Below are positions 53,094 through 62,476 of a DNA stretch of 64,000 bases, one piece after another. Location of the stretch: assembly GCF_007827595.1 (NCBI RefSeq), contig NZ_VISR01000008.1, positions 186,001 to 250,000 on the forward strand. The letters are read 5' to 3'. The position numbers and the translations under genes are program-made. The notes below the pieces were generated by a model. It did no database searches. It was not told the origin of the DNA and worked only from the letters and a program-made list of their open reading frames with translations. Origin of the DNA: Streptomyces sp. BK340. Its GTDB lineage: Bacteria > Actinomycetota > Actinomycetes > Streptomycetales > Streptomycetaceae. Within the stretch, counting starts at the first letter, position 1. Each line of letters starts with the position of its first letter.

Positions 53094-54373
53094 ACGACCT
53101 CTACTCCCGCCACCGGGGTGTCCTGCCCGACTGGCTGGCCCTCTACTACGACGAGCCGCTGGAGCTCACGCACGGCGAGGGCCGCCATGTGTGGGACTCC
53201 GACGGCAACAAGTACCTGGACTTCTTCGGCGGCATCCTCACCACCATGACCGCGCACGCCCTGCCCGAGGTGACCAAGGCGGTCAGCGAGCAGGCCGGCC
53301 GGATCATCCACTCCTCGACCCTCTACCTCAACCGGCCGATGGTCGAACTGGCCGAACGCATCGCCCAGTTGAGCGGCATCCCGGACGCCCGGGTCTTCTT
53401 CACCACCTCCGGCACCGAGGCCAACGACACCGCCCTGCTGCTCGCCACCACCTACCGGCGCAGCAACACGGTCCTGGCCATGCGCAACAGCTACCACGGC
53501 CGCTCCTTCAGCGCCGTCGGCATCACCGGCAACCGCAGCTGGTCCCCGACCTCACTGTCCCCGCTGCAGACCCTGTACGTCCACGGCGGCGTCCGTACCC
53601 GTGGCCCCTTCGCCGAGCTGGACGACCGCGCGTTCATCGACGCGTGCGTGGAGGACCTGAAGGACGTCCTCGGGCACACCCGCCCGCCGGCCGCGCTGAT
53701 CGCCGAGCCCATCCAGGGCGTCGGCGGCTTCACCTCCCCGCCGGACGGGCTGTACGCGGCCTTCCGCGAGGTGCTGAACGCCCAGGGAATCCTGTGGATC
53801 GCCGACGAGGTGCAGACCGGGTGGGGCCGCACCGGCGACCACTTCTGGGGCTGGCAGGCGCATGCCCGCAGCGGCCCGCCGGACATGATCACCTTCGCCA
53901 AGGGCATCGGCAACGGCGCGTCCATCGGCGGGGTGATCGCCCGCGCCGAGATCATGAACTGCCTGGACGCCAACAGCATCTCGACGTTCGGCGGCACCCA
54001 GATCACCATGGCCGCCGGCCTCGCCAACCTCACCTACCTCGTCGAACACGACCTGCAGGGCAACGCCCGGCGCGTCGGCGGACTGCTCATCGAACGGCTG
54101 CGGGCCGTCGCAGCCCAGCTGCCGGGTGTGCGGGAGGTGCGCGGGCGCGGACTCATGATCGGCGTCGAACTGGTCAAGCCGGGCACGGACGAGGCCGATC
54201 CGCAGGCGGCCTCCGCCGTCCTGGAGGCGGCCCGCGAGGGCGGCCTGCTGATCGGCAAGGGCGGCGGCCACAACACCAGCGCCCTGCGCATCGCCCCGCC
54301 GCTGTCACTGACCGTCGCGGAGGCCGAGGAGGGCGCGGCGATCCTCGAACGCGCGCTGAGGAGCACGTACTAG
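53090..54373 (+). CDS. Class III PLP-dependent aminotransferase
   Basis: A 427-residue fold-type I, class III (omega) aminotransferase. Landmarks: YLDFFGGILTT near the N-terminus, TSGTEAND, the PLP Asp in WIADEVQTGWGRTG, PLP Lys271 in ITFAKGIGNG, STFGGTQ. GTG start overlaps the upstream stop, so translation is coupled with amidohydrolase 1. In a reductive pyrimidine pathway it fits a beta-alanine:2-oxo acid aminotransferase yielding malonate semialdehyde, but other omega-amino acids are possible. Confidence 0.88.
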   Translation: MNDLYSRHRGVLPDWLALYYDEPLELTHGEGRHVWDSDGNKYLDFFGGILTTMTAHALPEVTKAVSEQAGRIIHSSTLYLNRPMVELAERIAQLSGIPDARVFFTTSGTEANDTALLLATTYRRSNTVLAMRNSYHGRSFSAVGITGNRSWSPTSLSPLQTLYVHGGVRTRGPFAELDDRAFIDACVEDLKDVLGHTRPPAALIAEPIQGVGGFTSPPDGLYAAFREVLNAQGILWIADEVQTGWGRTGDHFWGWQAHARSGPPDMITFAKGIGNGASIGGVIARAEIMNCLDANSISTFGGTQITMAAGLANLTYLVEHDLQGNARRVGGLLIERLRAVAAQLPGVREVRGRGLMIGVELVKPGTDEADPQAASAVLEAAREGGLLIGKGGGHNTSALRIAPPLSLTVAEAEEGAAILERALRSTY

Positions 54374-54390
54374 AGAACGGGTGTACCACC

Positions 54391-55968
54391 ATGACCACCA
54401 CCTCGGTGACCTCGCACACCGGCTTCGAACCCGCCCTCTCCGTCCGCCAGGTGCTCACCCTGGAGCGGGTGCAGGCCGGGGAGCCCGAGGTGGTGGCCGG
54501 GGCCGGGCAGCTCGACCGGCCCGTGCGCTGGGTGCACGTCGCCGAGGCCGCCGACGTCGGCGTGATGCTCAGCGGCGGCGAGATGGTGCTCACCACCGGG
54601 GTGCTGCTCGCCGGTGACGAGGCCAAGCAGGTCGAGTACATCCAGTCCCTGCACCGGGCGGAGGCCGCGGCCGTCGTGCTCGGGCTCGGCCGGGCCTTTC
54701 CCGCGCCGCCCGAGGTGATGCGCCGGGCCGCCGAGCGGTGCGGGCTGCCCATGGTCGTCCTGCACCGGCCCTTCCCCTTCGCCGAGTTGACGGAGGAGGT
54801 CCAGTCCCGGCTGGTGCGGCGGAAGTTCGCCGCCGTGAGCCTGTCGGAGACCGTACGGACCGCCCTCACCGGGCTGATCACCGCGGGCGCCCCCCTGCAG
54901 CGCCTGCTGGACGAGGTCGCCCAGCACAGCGGCTGCCCGGTCGTCGTCACCAACCTCGCCCACCGCGTCCTCGCCACGGCGGGGGAGCGGCCCGCGGTGG
55001 ACGACGTGCTGCGCGACTGGGAGCGGATCGCCCGGCAGGCCGGCGGCAGCGTGGGCGACGGCTGGATCCACGCCGAACTCGGCGGACGCGGGGAGCGCTG
55101 GGGCCGGCTGCTGCTGTGCGGGTACCGGGGCGACACGGCCACCGGGCGGCTGCTGGCCGACCGGGCCGCCGAGGCCCTGGTCCTGCACCGCATGCTCGGC
55201 GGCGGCTCCGCCCACACCTGGGAGGAACAGTCCGCGCAGAGCCTGGTGACCGACCTGGTCTCCGGAGTCGTACCGGCCAGGCAACTGCTGCCCCGGGCGC
55301 GGGCGGCCGGGCTGCCGGTGAACCGGCGGACCTTCGTGCCCCTCGTCGTCCCGGCCGGTGAACCGGGACAACTGGAGCGGACACTGAGGGTGTTGGGCCT
55401 GTCCGGGCTGGTCGCCGAGCTGGCCGACGGCGCCACCGCCGTACTGCTCAGCCTCGCCCGCGACCAGCAGGCCGAGGCGCTGACCGCGCACTTCGCCGCC
55501 CGGCTGCGGACCGGGACCGGCCTGCCGAACACGGTGGTCGCCGCCGCCGATCCGCGCACCGACTGGGACGATGTGCCGGCCGGGCTGCGCGAGGCACAGC
55601 ATGTCGCCGACGCCGTGGCCGACTCGTCGGGCGCCCTCGACCTGCCGGCCGTCGTACGCCTGCGGGACGTCCATCTGCGTGGCCTGATCCGGCTGCTCAG
55701 GGACGACCCCCAGGTGCAGTCCTTCGCCGAGCGCGAGCTGGACGGACTGCTGTGCGGGGCCGACCAGGAGCTGCTGAACGTGCTGCGCACCTTTCTGGCG
55801 ACCGGGCGCAACAAGTCCCGTACCGCCCAGCTCCACCACGTCTCCCGGCCCGCCCTCTACCGGCGCCTGGAGGCGATACAGACCCGTCTCGGCGTCGACC
55901 TCGACGACTTCGAGCAGGCCGCCTCCGTGCACATCGCGCTCCTCGCGCACGACGCGCAACAGGGGTGA
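54391..55968 (+). CDS. PucR family transcriptional regulator
   Basis: A 525-residue PucR-type regulator. The N-terminal PucR domain (about residues 14-140) has LSVRQVLTLERVQAGEPEVV, RPVRWVHVAEAADVGVML and GGEMVLTTGVLL. The centre has GAF/GGDEF-like variable sequence. The C-terminal PucR HTH (about 460-520) has LLNVLRTFLATGRNKSRTAQ, VSRPALYRRLEAIQTRLGVDL. Family members control purine, pyrimidine and amino acid catabolism. ATG 54391 is 17 bp after the aminotransferase. It sits in the middle of the cluster and probably activates it. Two sets of repeats follow its stop, upstream of amidohydrolase 2. Confidence 0.88.
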   Translation: MTTTSVTSHTGFEPALSVRQVLTLERVQAGEPEVVAGAGQLDRPVRWVHVAEAADVGVMLSGGEMVLTTGVLLAGDEAKQVEYIQSLHRAEAAAVVLGLGRAFPAPPEVMRRAAERCGLPMVVLHRPFPFAELTEEVQSRLVRRKFAAVSLSETVRTALTGLITAGAPLQRLLDEVAQHSGCPVVVTNLAHRVLATAGERPAVDDVLRDWERIARQAGGSVGDGWIHAELGGRGERWGRLLLCGYRGDTATGRLLADRAAEALVLHRMLGGGSAHTWEEQSAQSLVTDLVSGVVPARQLLPRARAAGLPVNRRTFVPLVVPAGEPGQLERTLRVLGLSGLVAELADGATAVLLSLARDQQAEALTAHFAARLRTGTGLPNTVVAAADPRTDWDDVPAGLREAQHVADAVADSSGALDLPAVVRLRDVHLRGLIRLLRDDPQVQSFAERELDGLLCGADQELLNVLRTFLATGRNKSRTAQLHHVSRPALYRRLEAIQTRLGVDLDDFEQAASVHIALLAHDAQQG

Positions 55969-56065
55969 AACATGCTACGACCTGGGAAAACGGCGGTGAA
56001 ACATGGGCTCGCAGACGCGTGACACGGTGGCACGCCGACCGCCCGCAGACGTGACACGCTGCCAC
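55964..56065. promoter_or_regulatory. Two repeat pairs upstream of the second amidohydrolase
   Basis: GGTGAAACATG occurs at 55964-55974 and 55995-56005 (31 bp apart, about three helical turns). CGCAGACG(CG)TGACACG with a following TG-CAC element occurs at 56010-56033 and 56044-56065. These fill the 155-bp gap after pucR and look like activator binding sites. Confidence 0.45.
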
Positions 56066-56123
56066 TCAAAGGCTCCCTCGCGGCTTTCTAGGCTCACCGG
56101 ACACCGAGCTACCGGAGGTCCCG

Positions 56124-56966
56124 ATGAGCCGAGTGATCCGTGCCGCCCTGTTCCAGACGGCCTGGACCGGCGACAAGGAATCGATGATCCAGGTCCACGA
56201 GCAGGCGGCCCGCGACGCGGCCGCGCAGGGCGCCCAGGTGCTGTGCTTCCAGGAGCTGTTCTACGGCCCCTACTTCTGCCAGGTCCAGGACAAGGCGTTC
56301 TACGAGTACGCCGAGCAGATCCCGGACGGCCCCACCGTCAAGCGCTTCCAGGCGCTCGCGAAGGAGCTGGGCATCGTCCTCGTGCTGCCGATGTACGAGG
56401 AGGAGCAGCCCGGGGTCCTGTACAACACCGCGGCCGTGATCGACGCGGACGGCTCCTACCTGGGCAAGTACCGCAAGACCCACATCCCCCAAGTCCAGGG
56501 ATTCTGGGAGAAGTTCTACTTCCGGCCCGGCAACAGCGGCTGGCCCGTCTTCGACACGGCCGTCGGCAGGATCGGCGTGTACATCTGCTACGACCGCCAC
56601 TTCCCGGAGGGCTGGCGGGCGTTGGGTCTCGCCGGTGCCGAGATCGTCTTCAACCCGTCGGCCACCTCGCGCGGTCTGTCCCGCTACCTGTGGCAGCTGG
56701 AGCAGCCGGCGGCGGCCGTCGCCAACGAGTACTTCGTGGGCGCGATCAACCGGGTCGGCGTGGAGGACCTGGGCGACAACGACTTCTACGGCACGACCTA
56801 CTTCGTGGACCCGGAGGCCCAGTTCGTCGGCGAGGTGGCGAGCGACAAGGAGACCGAACTCGTCGTACGCGACCTGGACCTGGCCAAGCTGCGCGAGGTC
56901 CGCGACCGCTGGCAGTTCTACCGCGACCGGGCCCCGGGGGCGTACACGCCGCTGACCGCACCCTGA
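56124..56966 (+). CDS. Nitrilase-superfamily beta-ureidopropionase/N-carbamoyl amidohydrolase 2
   Basis: A 280-residue paralog of 52251-53093, with Glu44 (CFQELF), Lys118 (GKYRKTHIP) and Cys155 (YICYDRHFPEGWR). Most of the sequence after residue 100 is nearly identical between the two, differing mainly in the substrate-facing N-terminal half. ATG 56124 with GGAGG upstream. It starts the downstream unit amidohydrolase-dihydropyrimidinase-LLM oxidoreductase. The pair may split uracil- and thymine-derived carbamoyl substrates, or hydantoin products. Confidence 0.87.
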   Translation: MSRVIRAALFQTAWTGDKESMIQVHEQAARDAAAQGAQVLCFQELFYGPYFCQVQDKAFYEYAEQIPDGPTVKRFQALAKELGIVLVLPMYEEEQPGVLYNTAAVIDADGSYLGKYRKTHIPQVQGFWEKFYFRPGNSGWPVFDTAVGRIGVYICYDRHFPEGWRALGLAGAEIVFNPSATSRGLSRYLWQLEQPAAAVANEYFVGAINRVGVEDLGDNDFYGTTYFVDPEAQFVGEVASDKETELVVRDLDLAKLREVRDRWQFYRDRAPGAYTPLTAP

Positions 56967-56997
56967 CCACACCGTCCACCCTGGCAGGAGAGGGACC

Positions 56998-58401
56998 ATG
57001 AGCAGCCGTACCGTCATCCGCGGTGGTCTCGTCATCACCGCGTCCGACGAGATCCACGCCGACGTGCTGGTCGAGGACGGCCGCATCGCCGCCCTCGCCG
57101 CCTCCGGCACCCCCGCCGCCGAGGCGTTCACCGCAGAGCGGGCGATCGACGCCACCGGGAAGTACGTCATCCCGGGCGGCGTCGACGCCCACACCCACAT
57201 GGAGCTGCCGTTCGGCGGCACCTTCGCCTCCGACACCTTCGAGACCGGCACCCGTGCCGCGGCCTGGGGCGGGACGACCACGATCGTCGACTTCGCGGTG
57301 CAGAGCGTCGGCCGCTCCCTGCGCGAGGGCCTGGACGCCTGGCACGCCAAGGCCGAGGGCAACTGCGCGATCGACTACGCCTTCCACATGATCGTCTCCG
57401 ATGTGAACGACGAGACGCTCAAGGAGATGGACCTGCTGGTCGAGGAGGGGGTGACCAGCTTCAAGCAGTTCATGGCCTATCCGGGCGTCTTCTACTCCGA
57501 CGACGGCCAGATCCTGCGCGCCATGCAGCGCTCCGCCGACAACGGCGGCCTGATCATGATGCACGCCGAGAACGGCATCGCGATCGACGTCCTCGTCGAA
57601 CAGGCCCTGGCACGGGGCGAGACCGACCCGCGGTACCACGGCGAGGTGCGCAAGGCCCTTCTGGAGGCCGAGGCCACCCACCGCGCCATCCGGCTCGCGC
57701 AGGTCGCCGGGGCACCCCTGTACGTCGTGCACGTCTCGGCCATGGAGGCGGTCGCCGAGCTGGCGCGGGCCCGGGACGAGGGGTTGAACGTGTTCGGCGA
57801 GACCTGTCCGCAGTACCTGTTCCTGTCCACCGACAACCTCGCCGAGCCCGGCTTCGAGGGCGCCAAGTACGTCTGCAGCACGCCCCTGCGGCCCAGGGAG
57901 CACCAGGCCAAGCTCTGGCAGGGCCTGCGCACCAACGACCTCCAGGTGGTCTCCACCGATCACTGCCCCTTCTGCTTCGTGGGCCAGAAGGAGTTGGGCC
58001 GCGGCGACTTCTCCAAGATCCCCAACGGTCTGCCCGGTGTCGAGAACCGCATGGACCTGCTGCACCAGGCCGTCGTCGACGGGCACATCTCCCGCCGCCG
58101 CTGGATCGAGATCGCCTGCGCCACCCCGGCCCGTATGTTCGGCATGTACCCGAAGAAGGGCACCATCGCCCCGGGCGCCGACGCCGACATCGTCATCTAC
58201 GACCCGCACGCCGAGCAGGTCATGTCCGCCCAGACGCACCACATGAACGTCGACTACTCGGCGTACGAGGGCAGGCGGACGACCGGCCGGGTCGAGACCG
58301 TGCTCTCGCGCGGCGAACCCGTCATCACCGAGCGGGAGTACACCGGACACGCCGGGCACGGCGTCTACACCCCGCGCTCCACCTGTCAGTACCTCAACTA
58401 G
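56998..58401 (+). CDS. hydA: Dihydropyrimidinase/D-hydantoinase
   Basis: A 467-residue cyclic amidohydrolase that opens dihydrouracil, dihydrothymine or hydantoins to N-carbamoyl acids. Binuclear metal site: His65 and His67 (VDAHTHMEL), the carboxylated Lys156 (VTSFKQFM), the later His in MHAEN and VVHVS, and Asp in STDHCPF. NLAEPGFEGAKYVCSTPLRP and GVENRMDLLH complete the family pattern. ATG 56998 with AGGAGAGGG upstream. It is 31 bp after amidohydrolase 2, its expected partner in the next step. 12 bp separate it from the LLM oxidoreductase. Confidence 0.92.
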   Translation: MSSRTVIRGGLVITASDEIHADVLVEDGRIAALAASGTPAAEAFTAERAIDATGKYVIPGGVDAHTHMELPFGGTFASDTFETGTRAAAWGGTTTIVDFAVQSVGRSLREGLDAWHAKAEGNCAIDYAFHMIVSDVNDETLKEMDLLVEEGVTSFKQFMAYPGVFYSDDGQILRAMQRSADNGGLIMMHAENGIAIDVLVEQALARGETDPRYHGEVRKALLEAEATHRAIRLAQVAGAPLYVVHVSAMEAVAELARARDEGLNVFGETCPQYLFLSTDNLAEPGFEGAKYVCSTPLRPREHQAKLWQGLRTNDLQVVSTDHCPFCFVGQKELGRGDFSKIPNGLPGVENRMDLLHQAVVDGHISRRRWIEIACATPARMFGMYPKKGTIAPGADADIVIYDPHAEQVMSAQTHHMNVDYSAYEGRRTTGRVETVLSRGEPVITEREYTGHAGHGVYTPRSTCQYLN

Positions 58402-58413
58402 GAGTGGCGCACC

Positions 58414-59433
58414 ATGGACTTCGGACTCGTCCTGCAGACAGACCCGCCGGCCTCCCGTGTCGTCAGCCTGATGAAGCGGGCCGAGCGCAACGGCTTCTCG
58501 TACGGCTGGACCTTCGACTCCGCCGTGCTGTGGCAGGAGCCGTTCGTGATCTACAGCCAGATCCTCGCCAACACCGCGAAGCTGACGGTCGGCCCGATGG
58601 TCACCAACCCGGGCACCCGCACCTGGGAGGTCACCGCCTCCACCTTCGCCACTCTCAACGACATGTTCGGCAACCGCACCGTCTGCGGCATCGGCCGCGG
58701 CGACTCGGCGATGCGCGTCGCCGGCCGCAAGCCCAACACCCTGGCCCGGATCAGCGAGGCCATGAAGGTCATCAGGGCCCTCGGCCGCGGGGACGAGGCC
58801 GACCTCGGCGGTACGGTCGTCAGGTTCCCGTGGATCAGGCCGGGCGCCGAACTCCCCGTGTGGATGGCCGCGTACGGACCCAAGGCGCTCAAGATGACCG
58901 GCGAGGAGGCCGACGGGTTCATCCTCCAGCTCTCCGACCTGTACCTGACCGAGTACATGGTGAAGGCCGTGAAGGACGCGGCCGTCGCCGCCGGCCGTGA
59001 TCCCTCCGAGGTGACGATCTGCGTGGCCGCCCCCGCGTACGTCACCGCGGACGACTCTCCCGAGGCGCTCGCCCACGCGCGCGACCAGTGCCGTTGGTTC
59101 GGCGGCATGGTCGGCAACCACGTGGCCGACCTGGTCGCCAAGTACGGCGAGCACTCCGGCCAGGTCCCCGACGAACTCACCGACTACATCAAGGCCCGCG
59201 AGGGATACGACTACTCCCACCACGGGCGCAGCGACAACCCGGACACCGAGTTCGTGCCCGACGAGATCGTCGACCGGTTCTGCGTCATCGGGCCGGCCGA
59301 GAAGCACATCGAGAAACTCACCGCACTGCGCGAGCTCGGCGTCGACCAGTTCGCGGTGTACGACATGCACGACGCCCAGGAAGCCACCATCGACGCCTAC
59401 GGCGCGACGGTGATCCCGGCCGTCAACGCCTGA
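58414..59433 (+). CDS. LLM-class flavin/F420-dependent oxidoreductase (CPS_4043-like)
   Basis: A 339-residue luciferase-like TIM-barrel oxidoreductase. It starts MDFGLVLQTDPPASRVVSL; TFDSAVLWQEPFVIYSQIL and GTRTWEVTASTFATLNDMFG, CGIGRGDSAMRVAGRKPN and YDYSHHGRSDNPDTEFVPDEIVDRF match the subfamily often annotated as TIGR03842, which is found next to dihydropyrimidinase. No dihydropyrimidine dehydrogenase gene is in the cluster, so this enzyme may supply the reduction of uracil/thymine or a linked step. F420 versus FMN use cannot be told from sequence alone. ATG 58414 with AGGAG upstream. Confidence 0.85.
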   Translation: MDFGLVLQTDPPASRVVSLMKRAERNGFSYGWTFDSAVLWQEPFVIYSQILANTAKLTVGPMVTNPGTRTWEVTASTFATLNDMFGNRTVCGIGRGDSAMRVAGRKPNTLARISEAMKVIRALGRGDEADLGGTVVRFPWIRPGAELPVWMAAYGPKALKMTGEEADGFILQLSDLYLTEYMVKAVKDAAVAAGRDPSEVTICVAAPAYVTADDSPEALAHARDQCRWFGGMVGNHVADLVAKYGEHSGQVPDELTDYIKAREGYDYSHHGRSDNPDTEFVPDEIVDRFCVIGPAEKHIEKLTALRELGVDQFAVYDMHDAQEATIDAYGATVIPAVNA

Positions 59434-59454
59434 CCGCAGCACACCGGTTGATCT

Positions 59455-59482
59455 CCCCCTTCCCGCCGTCCCGGGAAGGGGG
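59455..59482. terminator. Perfect 10-bp hairpin before the NCS1 permease
   Basis: CCCCCTTCCC (59455-59464), 8-nt loop, GGGAAGGGGG (59473-59482). It lies 22 bp after the oxidoreductase stop and 100 bp before the permease ATG. It may end the catabolic transcript or limit permease expression. Confidence 0.55.
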
Positions 59483-59581
59483 CCAGGGCGCTTTCCCCTC
59501 ACCTGAGGTCCGGGCGCACCCCCCTCGGAGCCACCCGCACGGCCTTTCCCCGTCCCACCCCTCTGTTCGATTGGCCTGCCC

Positions 59582-61117
<1,536 letters not shown>

Positions 61118-61232
61118 GCGAGGGCCCGTTCCGGCGCCCGGCGTGCCGGGTGCTGTCGGCGGTGGGGCGTACCACCGGGAGGCAACGACTCCTGCCGTGG
61201 TGCGCCCTGCCCCGCCCCCCCCGTGCCCCCGG

Positions 61233-61889
61233 TCATTCGGCGGACGAGCCTGCGGGGCAGATGCCGACCGCGGCCACGGCCTCGGCCTGGGCGAGCCGGA
61301 CCGTGATCTCACCGGTGTCCGTCTTCACGAGCAGCCGTCCGGCGGCCGTGCGCACCGGCTCGCCGCACACGTCCCCGGACGGGGTGCGGACCAGGATCCG
61401 GGGGCCGTCCTTCTCCGGGCCGTACCAGGTCAGCGCCACCCCCGTGACGAGCATCGCACCGCAGGCGATGGTGAGTACGACCCCATGTGCGAGGGCCCGT
61501 ACCGTGCGGCGGGTCTCCATGTGGTCGCCCAGGTGCAGCGCGGTGGCCGCGGCGGGAACGCCGGCGGGCAGCCGGACACCGGTGGGTGACCCGTGCGCCG
61601 CCCGGAGCAGCAGCAGCGCGCCGAGCGTGCCGAACACCAGGCACAGCAGCAGCGCGCCGCCCACCAGGGCGTCGTACGGGGAGGCCAGTTTCCCCACGTC
61701 GGTACGGCCCTTGATCAGGCCGAAGCTGAGCAGCCCGACGAACAGGGCCGCGAGCCCGTTGCGCCACGCGAGCGCCGCCTCCCGGGCGCGGGCCAGCTCA
61801 TCGGCGAGCAACTCCCTGGTCAGCCGCCCCGCCCGGCGGTCGGCGGGGGTCGCGGGAGGGCCGGGCCTCACCTGCCACCCCGGTGTCAT
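61233..61889 (-). CDS. Hypothetical membrane protein
   Basis: A 218-residue protein with about three transmembrane segments: residues about 42-60 (WRNGLAALFVGLLSFGLI), 73-97 (LVGGALLLCLVFGTLGALLLL) and 135-155 (GVVLTIACGAMLVTGVALTWY), then a small C-terminal domain (ILVRTPSGDVCGEPVRTAAG, LLVKTDTGEITVRL) likely outside the membrane. No family recognised. Its ATG overlaps the stop of the upstream gene by 4 nt, so the two are coupled. It converges with the permease gene across 115 bp. Confidence 0.72.
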   Translation of the reverse strand: MTPGWQVRPGPPATPADRRAGRLTRELLADELARAREAALAWRNGLAALFVGLLSFGLIKGRTDVGKLASPYDALVGGALLLCLVFGTLGALLLLRAAHGSPTGVRLPAGVPAAATALHLGDHMETRRTVRALAHGVVLTIACGAMLVTGVALTWYGPEKDGPRILVRTPSGDVCGEPVRTAAGRLLVKTDTGEITVRLAQAEAVAAVGICPAGSSAE

Positions 61890-62203
61890 GCGCGCTCCAT
61901 GAGAACGTTCCAGTAGGCGCCGCACCCCTTCTCCTCGGGCGGACGTCCAGGGTGTTCGGACCGGCACTCGCAGAGCACCGGGACGTGCGTCGGCCGGGGT
62001 GACCGGCGTGGGGAGCGGAAGACCCGGTCGGTGTGCGTGTAGCTGAACGTGCAGCCGCAGCGCGGACATCGGCCGTGCAGCACGGCCACTCCGTCGTCCG
62101 CGGCCTCGACCCGCAGGCCGGTCGTGTAGCGCGCCGCGTAGTCGTCCCGCGTCGTCTCCACGTACGGTTCGAGGGCGCCGGGCGCCGTTGCGGAGTCCGT
62201 CAC
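61886..62203 (-). CDS. Small Cys-containing hypothetical protein
   Basis: A 105-residue protein. GTG 62203 has AGGAGG upstream. It contains a zinc-ribbon-like pair GRCPRCGCTFSYTH near residues 44-57 and CECRS near 78, with GCGAYWNVLMERA at the C-terminus, suggesting one bound zinc. No known family. Coupled to the membrane protein downstream through an ATGA overlap; the two may work as a unit. About 270 bp separate it from the divergent gene at 62477; nothing was recognised there. Confidence 0.65.
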   Translation of the reverse strand: MTDSATAPGALEPYVETTRDDYAARYTTGLRVEAADDGVAVLHGRCPRCGCTFSYTHTDRVFRSPRRSPRPTHVPVLCECRSEHPGRPPEEKGCGAYWNVLMERA

Positions 62204-62476
62204 CGCATCCCTCCTTCCCGGAGCCTTCCCGGACGTACGCGACCTCTCGTCGCAACGAGGCACCCAGCATGGCGACTTCCTCCGTCCGGCGCCACGGCCG
62301 TGGTCGGGTACGCCCCGAACACGCCCGCCCGGGAGGCTCATCGGCCCCCGACTCGGCACGGATCGGGCGGAATCCGTCCGGGAACCGGGCGTTGTCCGGC
62401 AGGATGCCGAGGAGGCGCGCGACAACCGGCCGCCGGACCGGGGGAACGGGCACCATGACGGCGGAGGGGATGACGC

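Noticed and set aside
61134..61153. Strong terminator after the permease
   Set aside because: The stem needs a G-U pair or a very short loop; it is too weak to call with confidence and is mentioned only in the permease entry.
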